Shown here one piece after another: positions 15,921 through 25,216 of a stretch of DNA of 64,000 bases. Position 1 is the first letter of the stretch. Every line of letters starts with the position of its first letter. The stretch comes from Flavobacterium frigoris. Lineage in GTDB: Bacteria; Bacteroidota; Bacteroidia; Flavobacteriales; Flavobacteriaceae. A model generated the notes under the pieces. That model was not told where the DNA came from and searched no databases. It worked only from the letters and a program-made list of their open reading frames with translations. The stretch lies in assembly GCF_900111075.1 (NCBI RefSeq), contig NZ_FOFZ01000003.1, forward strand, positions 1 to 64,000, read 5' to 3'. A program made the translations under genes and the position numbers.

Positions 15921-17741
15921 ATGCCTTCACACCTAAAAATAGTACTATTTATTTTGATGGTTTTTTGCTATCAACTTTCTTTTTCGCAAATTAAAAAAAA
16001 CGAAAAAGACAGCTCTGACGTATATCAAGATATTCAAACCTATTCCAAAAAAAATAAATTCACTAAGTTTTTACATGGCGTTATTTTTAAATCTAACAAT
16101 TCAAAGAAGAAAAAAAAAGTTGTAATACCTACGAAAAAAACATCCTACGAAGGAAAAATCATTAGGAACATCAATATCGTAACATTAGACCCTTTTGGTC
16201 ATTCTGACGCTGATACTACCACAAATCCTCGCAACTGGGGAGAAAGAACAGGAAATAGATTGCATCTGAAAACTAAAAAAATAGCTATAAAAAACCTACT
16301 ACTTTTCAAAAAAAATGCACCGTATAATGCTTTCAAAATAAAAGAATCTGAGCGTATCATCAGGCTGCAAAAGTTTGTAAATAGAGTCACTATCTCTGCG
16401 GAACCGATCACTACTGAATCTGATTCTATCGACGTATCTATTCGGGTTTTAGATTCTTGGAGCACAATCCCAAAATTTTCAGTTTCAGGTACGAAAATGT
16501 CATTAGGCGTTAATGAAAGAAATTTTTTTGGTATCGGTCATCAATTAGATTACATCTATACTCATCGATCCAACGATGGAAAAAATGCTAATAATTTAGC
16601 GTATATTGTTCCTAATATTAGGAACACCTTCGTTAGAACAGTATTTAAATATCAAAATGATCTAGATAACTATTATACGAAAAGCATTGCGGTTGAACGC
16701 CCTTTCTTCTCTCCCCTTGCGAAATGGGCTGGGGGTATTTCTTTAGATCAGCAATTTAGAAAAGACACTTTGCAAACTCCTGATTTATCGTATGTTTCAC
16801 AAAATTTTAAATTTAGTTCCCATGATTTTTGGGTTGGAAAAGCATTTCAAATTTTTAAAGAAAATACAATCAATGATCAAACTACAAATTTAATTTTATC
16901 TGGACGCTTTCTAAACATTAATTATCTTGAAAGTCCGATTGTGGAATTTGACCCTATCAATTTCTATTCGGGAGAGCAATTGATTTTATCTGGTATTGGT
17001 ATTAACACTCGTCAATTTATTCAAGATCACTATATTTTCAGAAACGGAATAGTTGAAGACGTACCTATCGGAAGAATCTACGGTGTAACATTTGGGTACC
17101 AATATAAAAATTCAAGTTGGAGACCGTATTTAGGTGCTCAGGTTTCCTTTGGAAAATACCGCAAATGGGGTTTTTTAAGTACTAATTTTGAAGTGGGCAC
17201 CTTTTTTAATAATTCAAAAACAGAACAAACTGCCTTCTCTTTTCAAGCCAACTATTTTACAAAACTGATGGAACTTGGGAATTGGAAAATAAGACAATTT
17301 ATCAAGCCTCAAATAATTGTAGGGATCAATCGACAGAATTCAGTAGGTGACCGATTGAGCATTAATGAAAATTATGGAATTCAAGGCTTCAATAGTGCGA
17401 TCTATGGAACCCGTAAAATGCTACTGACTTTACAAACACAAGCGTATGCTCCAAAAAATATTGGAGGATTTAGAATGAATCCTTATTTCAACTATTCTAT
17501 CGCATTATTAGGAAATAAAGTAGATGGTGTAATGACAAATAAAGCGTATTCCAAAATCGGGATTGGAGTGATCATAAACAATGATTATTTAGTCTTTAGA
17601 TCTTTTCAATTATCACTTTCTTATTATCCTACAATTCCTTTCCAGGGAGATAATATATTTAGCACTAATGCTTTTGAAACATCAGATTTTGGATTGCAAA
17701 ATTTTGAGTTAGCCAAACCTAAAACAGTACAGTATAAATAG
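15921..17741 (+). CDS. Outer-membrane protein with POTRA-like region and C-terminal beta-barrel
   Basis: The 606-residue protein starts with a signal peptide ending near LSFSQ. A basic stretch follows (residues 25-75). Then comes a POTRA-like segment containing ESERIIRLQKFVNRVTISAEP and VDVSIRVLDSWSTIPKFS, and from about residue 200 a long barrel-like region of alternating Tyr/Phe-rich strands. This layout is that of BamA/ShlB-type outer-membrane proteins (surface-antigen superfamily). The exact role is unknown. It is a single gene with about 170 bases of non-coding DNA after it. Confidence 0.8.
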   Translation: MPSHLKIVLFILMVFCYQLSFSQIKKNEKDSSDVYQDIQTYSKKNKFTKFLHGVIFKSNNSKKKKKVVIPTKKTSYEGKIIRNINIVTLDPFGHSDADTTTNPRNWGERTGNRLHLKTKKIAIKNLLLFKKNAPYNAFKIKESERIIRLQKFVNRVTISAEPITTESDSIDVSIRVLDSWSTIPKFSVSGTKMSLGVNERNFFGIGHQLDYIYTHRSNDGKNANNLAYIVPNIRNTFVRTVFKYQNDLDNYYTKSIAVERPFFSPLAKWAGGISLDQQFRKDTLQTPDLSYVSQNFKFSSHDFWVGKAFQIFKENTINDQTTNLILSGRFLNINYLESPIVEFDPINFYSGEQLILSGIGINTRQFIQDHYIFRNGIVEDVPIGRIYGVTFGYQYKNSSWRPYLGAQVSFGKYRKWGFLSTNFEVGTFFNNSKTEQTAFSFQANYFTKLMELGNWKIRQFIKPQIIVGINRQNSVGDRLSINENYGIQGFNSAIYGTRKMLLTLQTQAYAPKNIGGFRMNPYFNYSIALLGNKVDGVMTNKAYSKIGIGVIINNDYLVFRSFQLSLSYYPTIPFQGDNIFSTNAFETSDFGLQNFELAKPKTVQYK

Positions 17742-17911
17742 ATAAAAAAGTCTATTAAAATGTTAAAAAACTCAAATACATGCTCTTAGAAATACTAATC
17801 CCTTAACAAAAGTGTGAATTTTGTAAAAATAGCGATTAATTATACAACTCTGATTGCCAAATTGTTATTACCTTTATAAAAATAATCAAGTCCAATTAAA
17901 ACCCAAAAAAA

Positions 17912-18214
17912 ATGAAAAAACTTAGTCTCTATTTAATGATAATGGTATTGTCATTATGTGCCGTTCCTACTACAATGTTAGCAGCTGAAAAAAACCCAAC
18001 TACTAAAGAAGTTCCTGCTGAGGTTCAAACGATGCTTAATCGTTTAGAAGAAATTAAAGAAATGGATAAGTCTTCTTTAAAATCTTCAGAAAAAAAAGAA
18101 CTACGTAAAGAAGTTCGCGAAATTAAAAAAGAATTAAAAGCATCTGGAAATGGTGTTTATTTTTCTGTGGGAGCAATAATAATAATAATCCTTTTATTGA
18201 TTTTATTATTATAA
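17912..18214 (+). CDS. Small exported protein with charged helix and C-terminal membrane anchor
   Basis: The 100-residue protein has an N-terminal signal peptide ending near TMLAAEK, a central highly charged helix (residues 30-80, many Lys and Glu) and a C-terminal run of Ile/Leu as membrane anchor. Similar small proteins occur widely in Bacteroidota without an assigned function. It would sit in the inner membrane with the helix in the periplasm. A hairpin terminator follows directly. Confidence 0.75.
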   Translation: MKKLSLYLMIMVLSLCAVPTTMLAAEKNPTTKEVPAEVQTMLNRLEEIKEMDKSSLKSSEKKELRKEVREIKKELKASGNGVYFSVGAIIIIILLLILLL

Positions 18215-18240
18215 TAAATCCCTATTAAATTTGCAAAGAA

Positions 18241-18275
18241 AAAGAAGCGTAAACCTACGTTTCTTTTTTTTTTGA
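18241..18275 (+). terminator. Intrinsic terminator
   Basis: The hairpin AAAGAAgCGTA / TACGtTTCTTT is followed by a long T-run. It ends the small exported-protein gene at 18214. Confidence 0.75.
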
Positions 18276-18306
18276 AATAACTTAAATAAATGTTAACGCA
18301 ATTAGT

Positions 18307-18323
18307 ATGGCACAATAGTTGGC
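18307..18323 (+). promoter_or_regulatory. Candidate sigma-54-type promoter (paralogue 1)
   Basis: TGGCAC is followed by five bases and TTGGC, so the -24 GG and the -12 pair are 10 bases apart as in RpoN promoters. The -12 pair is GG rather than GC. It lies about 65 bases before the ATG at 18387, and the same arrangement recurs before the second paralogue. Confidence 0.5.
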
Positions 18324-18386
18324 TATAACTGTACCGTATTGAAAATATAAATACTATAATTCGAATATCAATTAAATATAACAAAA

Positions 18387-18863
18387 ATGAAAAAATTTAA
18401 ATTACTTGCTTTGGGAATAGTTCTCTTTATAGCAGGATCCACAAGTGCACAAGTTTCTGTAAATGTAAATATTGGTAGTGCTCCTTCATGGGGTCCTTCA
18501 GGATATGCCGAAACAGAATATTATTATTTACCAGATGTTCAAGCGTATTACGACATAAGAGCTTCCCAATTTATATATTTTGGAAACGGTAATTGGGTAA
18601 GATCACGATACTTACCTAGACAATACAGAAACTATGATTTATATAGTGGATATAAAGTGGTATTAAACGATTATCATGGTAGAGCTCCTTATACCTATTA
18701 TAAAAAACACAAAGCAAAATATTATAAAGGATACAAAGGTCATTACCAAAAAACAATTGGGCATAGAGAAGACAACCATAAAAATTACAACGATAATGAA
18801 CATAATCGCGGTAAAGAAAATAAGAACCACGGAAACAATGGTCATGGAAAAGGAAAACATTAA
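18387..18863 (+). CDS. Exported protein with His/Asn-rich tail, paralogue 1
   Basis: The 158-residue protein has a signal peptide ending at STSAQ. A conserved core of about 85 residues (WGPSGYAETEYYYLPDVQAYYDI, GNGNWVRSRYLPRQYRNYDLYSGYKVVLN) is nearly identical to the paralogue at 19041. The C-terminal 55 residues are very rich in Lys, His, Asn and Gly. I know this type from many flavobacteria without an assigned role. The tail could bind metal or polyanions; that is inference. It has its own candidate sigma-54 promoter and terminator. Confidence 0.85.
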   Translation: MKKFKLLALGIVLFIAGSTSAQVSVNVNIGSAPSWGPSGYAETEYYYLPDVQAYYDIRASQFIYFGNGNWVRSRYLPRQYRNYDLYSGYKVVLNDYHGRAPYTYYKKHKAKYYKGYKGHYQKTIGHREDNHKNYNDNEHNRGKENKNHGNNGHGKGKH

Positions 18864-18885
18864 TTTCAATTTCATAATGAGAGAA

Positions 18886-18919
18886 AAGAGAAACGCAAAC
18901 TGCGTTTCTCTTTTTTTTT
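18886..18919 (+). terminator. Intrinsic terminator
   Basis: A strong hairpin GAGAAACGCA / TGCGTTTCTC is followed by nine T residues. It separates the two paralogous genes. Confidence 0.88.
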
Positions 18920-18960
18920 GACCCTACATTAACATCTAACTATATGTTAATAAAATCATC

Positions 18961-18977
18961 TTGGCACAGTTGTTGGT
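18961..18977 (+). promoter_or_regulatory. Candidate sigma-54-type promoter (paralogue 2)
   Basis: TTGGCAC-AGTTG-TTGG has the same spacing as the site at 18307, with GG pairs 10 bases apart. It lies 64 bases before the ATG at 19041. Flanking bases (a TGTTAA box before it and TATTG after it) are also shared by the two copies. Confidence 0.5.
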
Positions 18978-19040
18978 TTTAGGATAAAAGTATTGTGCTA
19001 GCCAATACAATATTAAAACAAATACAAAAAAACAGAAAAG

Positions 19041-19607
19041 ATGAAAACATTAAAACTATTAGCCGTTGGAATAATTCTACTCGTATCCAGTTCAATTCAA
19101 GCCCAAGTTTCAGTAAGTTTAAATATAGGGACAGCTCCTTCCTGGGGTCCTTCAGGATACGCACAAGCAGAATACTATTATTTGCCAGATGTTCAAGCTT
19201 ATTATGACATTAGAGCTTCACAATTTGTTTATTTTGGAAATGGAAGATGGGTTAGATCAAGATACTTACCAAGACAATACAGAAACTATGATTTATACAG
19301 TGGTTATAAAGTAGTGTTAAACGGCTACCATGGTCACAGACCTTATACTCACTACAGGAACCACAGACAAAGATATAGTCCAAATTATAGAAGTCACCAT
19401 CAAAGAACCATTGGAAATAGATATGCGAAAAGCAATCATAGAACATATGATAATCGCCGATATGTAAAAAATCATAGATCTTCAAATGACCATAGATACA
19501 CTGGAAACCATAACAATTCCGATAATCATAGAAAATCTGATAATCACAGAAGCAACAATAATAAAAACCGTGGGAATAATGAAAAAAATAACCATGGGAG
19601 ACGTTAA
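19041..19607 (+). CDS. Exported protein with His/Asn-rich tail, paralogue 2
   Basis: The 188-residue protein has a signal peptide ending near SIQAQ. Its core is almost identical to that of the gene at 18387. The tail is longer (about 85 residues) and is dominated by Arg, His, Asn and Ser with short repeats such as DNHRKSDNHRS. Tandem duplication with tail divergence is the simplest explanation. It is probably exported to the periplasm or cell surface. Function is not known. Confidence 0.85.
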   Translation: MKTLKLLAVGIILLVSSSIQAQVSVSLNIGTAPSWGPSGYAQAEYYYLPDVQAYYDIRASQFVYFGNGRWVRSRYLPRQYRNYDLYSGYKVVLNGYHGHRPYTHYRNHRQRYSPNYRSHHQRTIGNRYAKSNHRTYDNRRYVKNHRSSNDHRYTGNHNNSDNHRKSDNHRSNNNKNRGNNEKNNHGRR

Positions 19608-19628
19608 TCTCAAGTAGTACTTAGATTA

Positions 19629-19677
19629 AAAAAGGAGAGCGCTTTAACAGTGTTCTCCTTTCTTTTTATAGCTATAT
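19629..19677 (+). terminator. Intrinsic terminator
   Basis: The hairpin AAAGGAGA / TCTCCTTT is followed by a T-rich tract after paralogue 2. Confidence 0.75.
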
Positions 19678-19733
19678 CAGTTTCTTTTCAAACAAAGAAA
19701 ATAAGAAACCTTTTAAAAAAAACATTTAATTAC

Positions 19734-19741
19734 TACATTTG
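19734..19741 (+). promoter_or_regulatory. Candidate -7 element for the PIG-L gene
   Basis: TACATTTG fits TAnnTTTG and lies 27 bases before the chosen ATG at 19769. No -33 TTG at good spacing was seen. Confidence 0.35.
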
Positions 19742-19768
19742 GCCTAATTGCAATTAAACTTTAAAAAA

Positions 19769-22300
19769 ATGTTCAAAAATAAAATTCAATATATTTTAAT
19801 TTTTCTTTTTTGTTTCCAAATACTACTAGCTCAACAGCCTCAAAAACCAAATTCAGTTGAAATTTACAACCACATTCAAAAATTAAATTTCTTAGGATCT
19901 GTACTCTATATTGCAGCACATCCTGATGATGAAAATACCCGCTTAATTTCTTATTTATCCAATGAAAAAAAAGCAAGAACAGGATATTTATCATTGACGC
20001 GTGGTGATGGAGGCCAAAACCTAATCGGTCCTCAATTACGGGAATTGCTAGGAGTGATTAGAACACAGGAACTACTTGAGGCCAGAAAAATTGATGGTGG
20101 CGAGCAGTTTTTCTCCCGTGCCAATGATTTTGGATTCTCGAAAAACCCTGATGAAACACTTGAAATCTGGGATAAAGAAAAAGTACTTTCTGATGTAGTT
20201 TGGGCGATACGAAAATTTCAGCCTGATGTAATCATAAACAGATTTGACCACCGTAGTGCAGGCACAACGCATGGACATCATACAGCCTCAGCAATACTAA
20301 GCACTGAAAGTTTTAATTTAACCAATGATGCCAACGTTTTTCCTGAGCAATTGAAACTAGTACAAACGTGGAAACCCAAACGCCAGTTTTTCAATACGTC
20401 TTGGTGGTTCTATGGTAGCAAAGAAAAATTCGATGCTGCCGATAAAACAAATTTGACTACGATTGAAACCGGAGTATACTATCCTAACTTAGGAAAATCA
20501 AACCAAGAAACTGCAGCCTTAAGCAGAAGCAGTCATCAGTCACAAGGTTTTGGTAGTACAGGAAGTCGCGGGGAAGAATCAGAATATCTAGAACTTATCA
20601 ATGGAGAAAAATTAAACAACACCGCTAATATTTTTGAAGGAATTGATACTACTTGGAATCGTGTTCCCGGTGGAAAACCTGTTGGCGAACTACTATCTCA
20701 AATTGCTTCAAAATATGATTTTTCAAACCCTTCATCAAGTATTTCTGAGCTGTCCAAAGCCTATTTGATGATTCAATCATTGAATGACAACCACTGGAAA
20801 GCATTAAAAATGAGAGAAATTGAAAAAATAATTGCTGACTGTTCTGGTTTATATCTTGAAGCAGTATCCTCGAATCAGGAAGCTACCCCAGGTAGCCTAG
20901 TACAATTAAAACTCGAAGCCATAAACAGAAGCAGTATTGATATGCAATTAGTAAGCGTAACCACTTTGCCTACACAAAAAAATACGGTATTCAATAAACT
21001 ATTAAAGAAAAACAATTCAGAAAACATAGCGCTTGATTTACAATTACCTTCAACTATAGAATATACACAACCGTACTGGCTAAAAGAGAAAGGAACCGTA
21101 GGGATGTACACTGTTGCTGACCAGAAAAACATAGGAATTCCAGATATTATTAGAGAAGTAAAGGTGATTTTTAATGTTCAAATTAATGGCATAAAAATCC
21201 CGTTTGAGCGGGCCGTGGTCTATAAATACAATGATAAAGTAAAGGGGGAAATGTATAATTATCTAGATATTGTTCCCGAAGTTACTACAAGTATTCCAGA
21301 TCATGTTTCGTTTTTTAATAACGAAAATAAAAAACCTATCGCAGTAAAAGTTAAGGCAGGAAAAGATAACATAAAAGGGAATTTACAACTCGAATTACCT
21401 AGAAATTGGTCTGTTTCTCCTCAGTCTATTCCCTTCACATTAGATAAAAAAGGAATGGAGCAATTGTTTTACTTTGAAGTAACTCCTCCAGTAAAGCCTG
21501 ATGAAGCTATTGCTAAAAGTATTGTTATTGTAGACAATAAAAGATATGAAAAAGACCAGATAATAATCGATTACCCCCATATCACTAAGCAACAGATATT
21601 GAAACCAGCTGAAGCCAAATTCATCAAATTAGACCTTAAAATAAATAATCAAAAAATTGGTTATATTATGGGTGCAGGTGACGAAGTTCCCGAAGGACTT
21701 ACTCAAATGGGATATAGAGTGACCTTATTAAATCCTGACGAAATCACGCCTGAAAAATTAGAATCATTTGATGTCATTATTACGGGAATTCGAGCCTATA
21801 ATGTGTTACCCACATTGGAAAATAAACAAAAAATACTTCTTGATTTTGTGAAATCTGGAAAAACGATGATTGTCCAATACAATACCCCAGACGACGCAAT
21901 TCCTGCTGATATTTCCCCTTATCCATTGAAGATATCCCGCGACAGGGTAACCGAAGAAAATGCGGAAGTACGATTTTTAGCCCCAAACCATCCTATTTTG
22001 AATTATCCCAATAAAATTACCGCTAAAGATTTTGAAGGTTGGACTCAAGAACAGGGCTTGTATTATCCAAACGAATTTGACAAGGCGTTCACTCCTATTT
22101 TATCTTCAAATGACAAAGGAGAAAGCCCAACAAATGGAGCTCTACTGGTTGCTCCTTATGGAAAAGGATACTATATTTATACCGGTTTAAGCTTGTTCAG
22201 AGAATTGCCGGAAGGAGTGCCAGGTGCTTACCGCCTTTTGTCGAATATGATTTCGCTGAAAGCGCCCGTATCAGTTCCTTCCCAAAACTTAAAAAACTAA
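19769..22300 (+). CDS. Exported PIG-L family deacetylase-like hydrolase
   Basis: The ATG at 19769 is chosen over an in-frame TTG at 19748 because it directly opens a signal peptide (MFKNKIQYILIFLFCFQILLA). The protein then has 843 residues. Residues 45-200 form the PIG-L (LmbE) domain, with the metal-binding AAHPDDE and a later HGHH. This family removes N-acetyl groups from GlcNAc-type sugars using zinc. Residues 350-600 look like beta-sandwich modules (NEW3-like), and 640-840 a glutamine-amidotransferase-like domain. It is followed by a 35-residue membrane protein and a sodium symporter, which suggests degradation and uptake of an amino sugar or similar solute; this is inference. Confidence 0.87.
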   Translation: MFKNKIQYILIFLFCFQILLAQQPQKPNSVEIYNHIQKLNFLGSVLYIAAHPDDENTRLISYLSNEKKARTGYLSLTRGDGGQNLIGPQLRELLGVIRTQELLEARKIDGGEQFFSRANDFGFSKNPDETLEIWDKEKVLSDVVWAIRKFQPDVIINRFDHRSAGTTHGHHTASAILSTESFNLTNDANVFPEQLKLVQTWKPKRQFFNTSWWFYGSKEKFDAADKTNLTTIETGVYYPNLGKSNQETAALSRSSHQSQGFGSTGSRGEESEYLELINGEKLNNTANIFEGIDTTWNRVPGGKPVGELLSQIASKYDFSNPSSSISELSKAYLMIQSLNDNHWKALKMREIEKIIADCSGLYLEAVSSNQEATPGSLVQLKLEAINRSSIDMQLVSVTTLPTQKNTVFNKLLKKNNSENIALDLQLPSTIEYTQPYWLKEKGTVGMYTVADQKNIGIPDIIREVKVIFNVQINGIKIPFERAVVYKYNDKVKGEMYNYLDIVPEVTTSIPDHVSFFNNENKKPIAVKVKAGKDNIKGNLQLELPRNWSVSPQSIPFTLDKKGMEQLFYFEVTPPVKPDEAIAKSIVIVDNKRYEKDQIIIDYPHITKQQILKPAEAKFIKLDLKINNQKIGYIMGAGDEVPEGLTQMGYRVTLLNPDEITPEKLESFDVIITGIRAYNVLPTLENKQKILLDFVKSGKTMIVQYNTPDDAIPADISPYPLKISRDRVTEENAEVRFLAPNHPILNYPNKITAKDFEGWTQEQGLYYPNEFDKAFTPILSSNDKGESPTNGALLVAPYGKGYYIYTGLSLFRELPEGVPGAYRLLSNMISLKAPVSVPSQNLKN

Positions 22301-22310
22301 AGAAATAAAT

Positions 22311-22418
22311 ATGGAGCCAAAGAAAAAGAAACCTTGGAAAAAGGATTATACAATGGTACTTGTAGCTAACGCTATTTATATCTTAGTTTTTTATCTAATA
22401 ATGAAATTATACTCTTAA
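22311..22418 (+). CDS. 35-residue single-span membrane protein
   Basis: A short frame MEPKKKKPWKK... has a strongly basic head and one hydrophobic span (about residues 15-31), ending MKLYS. It starts 10 bases after the PIG-L gene and ends 3 bases before the symporter, with no other use for that gap. The layout resembles small subunits of solute:sodium symporters. The function is inferred from position only. Confidence 0.65.
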   Translation: MEPKKKKPWKKDYTMVLVANAIYILVFYLIMKLYS

Positions 22419-22421
22419 GCT

Positions 22422-24137
22422 ATGCAATTATTCGATTGGATTGTACTTATAGGCACCTTGCTTTTTATTGTGGTTTACGGTGCCTGGAAAACGAAAGGAA
22501 GTAAAAACGTAGAGGATTTTATTCTCGGTGGTAACGAAACACCTTGGTATACGGTAGGACTTTCTGTAATGGCAACGCAAGCCAGTGCCATAACCTTTCT
22601 ATCAACTCCTGGGCAAGCCTATCACGACGGGATGGGCTTTTTACAGTTCTATTTTGGTTTGCCTATTGCCATGATTGTGATCTGTTTGACTTTTATTCCT
22701 ATATATCATAAATACAAGGTTTACACCGCTTATGAATACCTCGAACAGCGATTTGATCTAAAAACCCGATCGCTCGCCGCAATTCTATTCCTTTTTCAGA
22801 GGGGATTAGGGACAGGACTGACTATTTATGCGCCAGCGATTATTTTATCAGCGATACTGGGATGGAATCTCACGTATATGAATATTGTCATTGGTGTTCT
22901 GGTAATTATCTATACTTTTTCAGGAGGTACAAAAGCAGTAAACGTGACACAAAAACAACAAATGTTTGTGATTATGTCTGGTATGCTGATTACTTTTTTC
23001 CTTATCCTACACTTTTTACCAAATGAAATGACCTTCAGTAATGCACTTCATATTGCTGGTGCAAATGATAAAATGAATATCGTCAGCTTTTCAACAGATC
23101 CAGAAGAAAAATACACGATTTGGAGCGGAATCACAGGTGGTTTTTTCTTGGCTCTAGCCTATTTTGGAACAGACCAATCACAGGTGGGGCGCTATTTATC
23201 TGGAAAATCCGTTCGCGAAAGCCAAATGGGATTAATTATGAACGGGCTTTTAAAAGTACCGATGCAATTTTTCATCTTGTTGACTGGAGTAATGGTTTTT
23301 GTCTTTTTCCAATTCAATCCAGTCCCTTTAAATTTCAATCCAAATAATAAAGTTACCATTGAAAAATCACCGTACAAAGCAGAATATCATGTTTTAGAAC
23401 AGAAACTAGATGCGCTTTCAGAAGATAAAAAAGTAATTAATCTGCTGTATATTGATCAGCTCAATCAAGATTATGACAATCCAATTCTACGAAAGGAATT
23501 AGTTGCTTTATCGACCAAAGAAAAAGATTTAAGAGATCGTGCTAAAGAAATAATTTTAAAAGCAGATAGCGACAGTGAAACTAATGATAAAGATTATGTT
23601 TTCTTCCACTTTATATTGAACTACCTGCCCAAAGGACTTATCGGACTATTATTAGCCGTAATAATTTCGGCAGCTATGTCTTCTACCGCCTCTGGTCTTA
23701 ACGCCTTGGCATCTACCACGGCAATCGATATTTATAAGCGAAATGTAAAAGGCGTCAAATCAGATAAACATTATCTTAATGCCACGAAATTTTTTACATT
23801 GTTTTGGGGAATTGTTGCCATATTATTTGCCTGCATCGGTACCCTGTTTGAAAACTTAATCCAATTGGTAAATATCATTGGTTCCATCTTCTACGGAACG
23901 GTACTGGGGATTTTCTTGGTAGGGTTTTATATAAAATTTATAAAAGCCCAGGCTATCTTTTATAGTGCGCTAATAAGTCAAATTACCATTTTCATTATTT
24001 ACTATTACGCTATTGCTATTTATCCAAGTGGGGAAGAAAAACTAGGGTATTTATGGCTAAATTTCATTGGTGCCATGCTTGCCATTGTACTTTCTTCATT
24101 GCTGCAATGGACTGTCTTTAGAAAAGAAAAAGCATAA
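22422..24137 (+). CDS. Sodium:solute symporter (SSS family)
   Basis: The 571-residue protein has about 13-14 membrane segments. Typical SSS features are visible: SVMATQASAITFLSTPGQAY near the N-terminus, YFGTDQSQVGRYLSGKS in the middle, and AAMSSTASGLNALASTTAIDIYKR near residue 425. A soluble charged insertion (about residues 310-390) separates two membrane segments. The family couples sodium entry to import of sugars, vitamins or similar solutes; the substrate here is unknown. It is downstream of PIG-L and the 35-residue gene, apparently in one operon. Confidence 0.9.
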   Translation: MQLFDWIVLIGTLLFIVVYGAWKTKGSKNVEDFILGGNETPWYTVGLSVMATQASAITFLSTPGQAYHDGMGFLQFYFGLPIAMIVICLTFIPIYHKYKVYTAYEYLEQRFDLKTRSLAAILFLFQRGLGTGLTIYAPAIILSAILGWNLTYMNIVIGVLVIIYTFSGGTKAVNVTQKQQMFVIMSGMLITFFLILHFLPNEMTFSNALHIAGANDKMNIVSFSTDPEEKYTIWSGITGGFFLALAYFGTDQSQVGRYLSGKSVRESQMGLIMNGLLKVPMQFFILLTGVMVFVFFQFNPVPLNFNPNNKVTIEKSPYKAEYHVLEQKLDALSEDKKVINLLYIDQLNQDYDNPILRKELVALSTKEKDLRDRAKEIILKADSDSETNDKDYVFFHFILNYLPKGLIGLLLAVIISAAMSSTASGLNALASTTAIDIYKRNVKGVKSDKHYLNATKFFTLFWGIVAILFACIGTLFENLIQLVNIIGSIFYGTVLGIFLVGFYIKFIKAQAIFYSALISQITIFIIYYYAIAIYPSGEEKLGYLWLNFIGAMLAIVLSSLLQWTVFRKEKA

Positions 24138-24155
24138 TATTTGACTATAGTAAAT

Positions 24156-24197
24156 AAAAAATCCCGTCTAATTTTTAAAGTTAGACGGGATTTTTTA
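24156..24197 (+). terminator. Intrinsic terminator after the symporter
   Basis: A strong hairpin AAAATCCCGTCTAA / TTAGACGGGATTTT is flanked by A- and T-runs. Confidence 0.9.
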
Positions 24198-24318
24198 TTA
24201 GTAAAAAAGCAGTTATTTCACACCACTTATCTTTTCTATACATTCCAAAAATAGACTGTTTTCAAACTATATCGGCTTTATACTAGCACTTTATTAGACA
24301 AAATAAATCTAATTTGCA

Positions 24319-25161
24319 TTATTTACTCCATTCTGAAATACTGTCTTTATTCATCTTAACATAATCCATATTTCCAGCTACTTCGGCAGCTTTAAGCGAT
24401 AGTTTTGCAGTTTCAATAGCTCCTTTTTTGTCTCCTTGTTTCGCTTGGATCAATGATCTCTGACGTAAAAAATAAAACGGTTTCTCCGCACTTAATTCTA
24501 ATGCTTTATCAATGTAGGTTCTTGCTGTACTGATATCTCCGTTAGATTGATAGTAAAACTGAGCTGCTGAAAAATAATCTGTAGCAGCAGGACCAGCTAA
24601 TACCTTTTCTATGCTTGCAATCGCATTTTTTTGACTAGGTACTTCAAATTTTAAAGCGACACGAGAATTTTCCCAATACATTTCTAAGTATGCAAAATTG
24701 GTATCTAAACCATTTATTCCAATTGTAAAGGTCTCTACTGCTTTTGGTGTAGATTCTTCTTTTACAGTAGTTCGCAGTGCTACATTTGCTTCATTAAATT
24801 CTTTCGGTGTCCCCCAATTGTCTGTCGTAGTATAAAAAATAACTTCCCAACTTTGAATATTTGGAATCGTATATAGTGCATATTTCCCTTTCTTCAATGT
24901 CTTTCCATCGATCATAACGTCATCACTAAACGATATTGTAGTGTTTTCATTGGCTCCTGTTCTCCAAACTTCACCAAAGGGAACTAAGTTACCAAAAACT
25001 GCTCTGCCTCTTGCAGATGGTCTGGAATAAACAATTTCTACATCAGTTAGACCTACAACCTGGTCAATAGTTGACTTCGGACTTGCCTGTGGTGTTTTAA
25101 TTTGTGCTTCGATTGTAAATTGAGTGATAATGATGGCTAAAGCAATTAGTATTTTTCTCAT
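24319..25161 (-). CDS. Exported DUF2911 protein with TPR-like C-terminus
   Basis: The 280-residue protein begins with a signal peptide (ending near IEAQ). The DUF2911 domain occupies about residues 25-170, with the characteristic VEIVYSRPSARGRAVFGNLVPFGEVWRTGANE and KGKYALYTIP. Residues 190-275 form tetratricopeptide-like helices. The domain is widespread in Bacteroidota, and its biochemical role is unknown. The gene stands alone, 56 bases before the HAD gene on the same strand. Confidence 0.9.
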   Translation of the reverse strand: MRKILIALAIIITQFTIEAQIKTPQASPKSTIDQVVGLTDVEIVYSRPSARGRAVFGNLVPFGEVWRTGANENTTISFSDDVMIDGKTLKKGKYALYTIPNIQSWEVIFYTTTDNWGTPKEFNEANVALRTTVKEESTPKAVETFTIGINGLDTNFAYLEMYWENSRVALKFEVPSQKNAIASIEKVLAGPAATDYFSAAQFYYQSNGDISTARTYIDKALELSAEKPFYFLRQRSLIQAKQGDKKGAIETAKLSLKAAEVAGNMDYVKMNKDSISEWSK

Positions 25162-25216
25162 ATTATATGTTTTTTTTTGTGAATTTCAAAATTACAAATT
25201 CAGATAGTTTTATATG

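Noticed and set aside
18979..19207. Short frames around the second paralogue
   Set aside because: They overlap the strong signal-peptide gene at 19041 and have no own start signals.
19748..19768. TTG start for the PIG-L gene
   Set aside because: The ATG at 19769 opens a complete signal peptide and leaves no gap in the family alignment.
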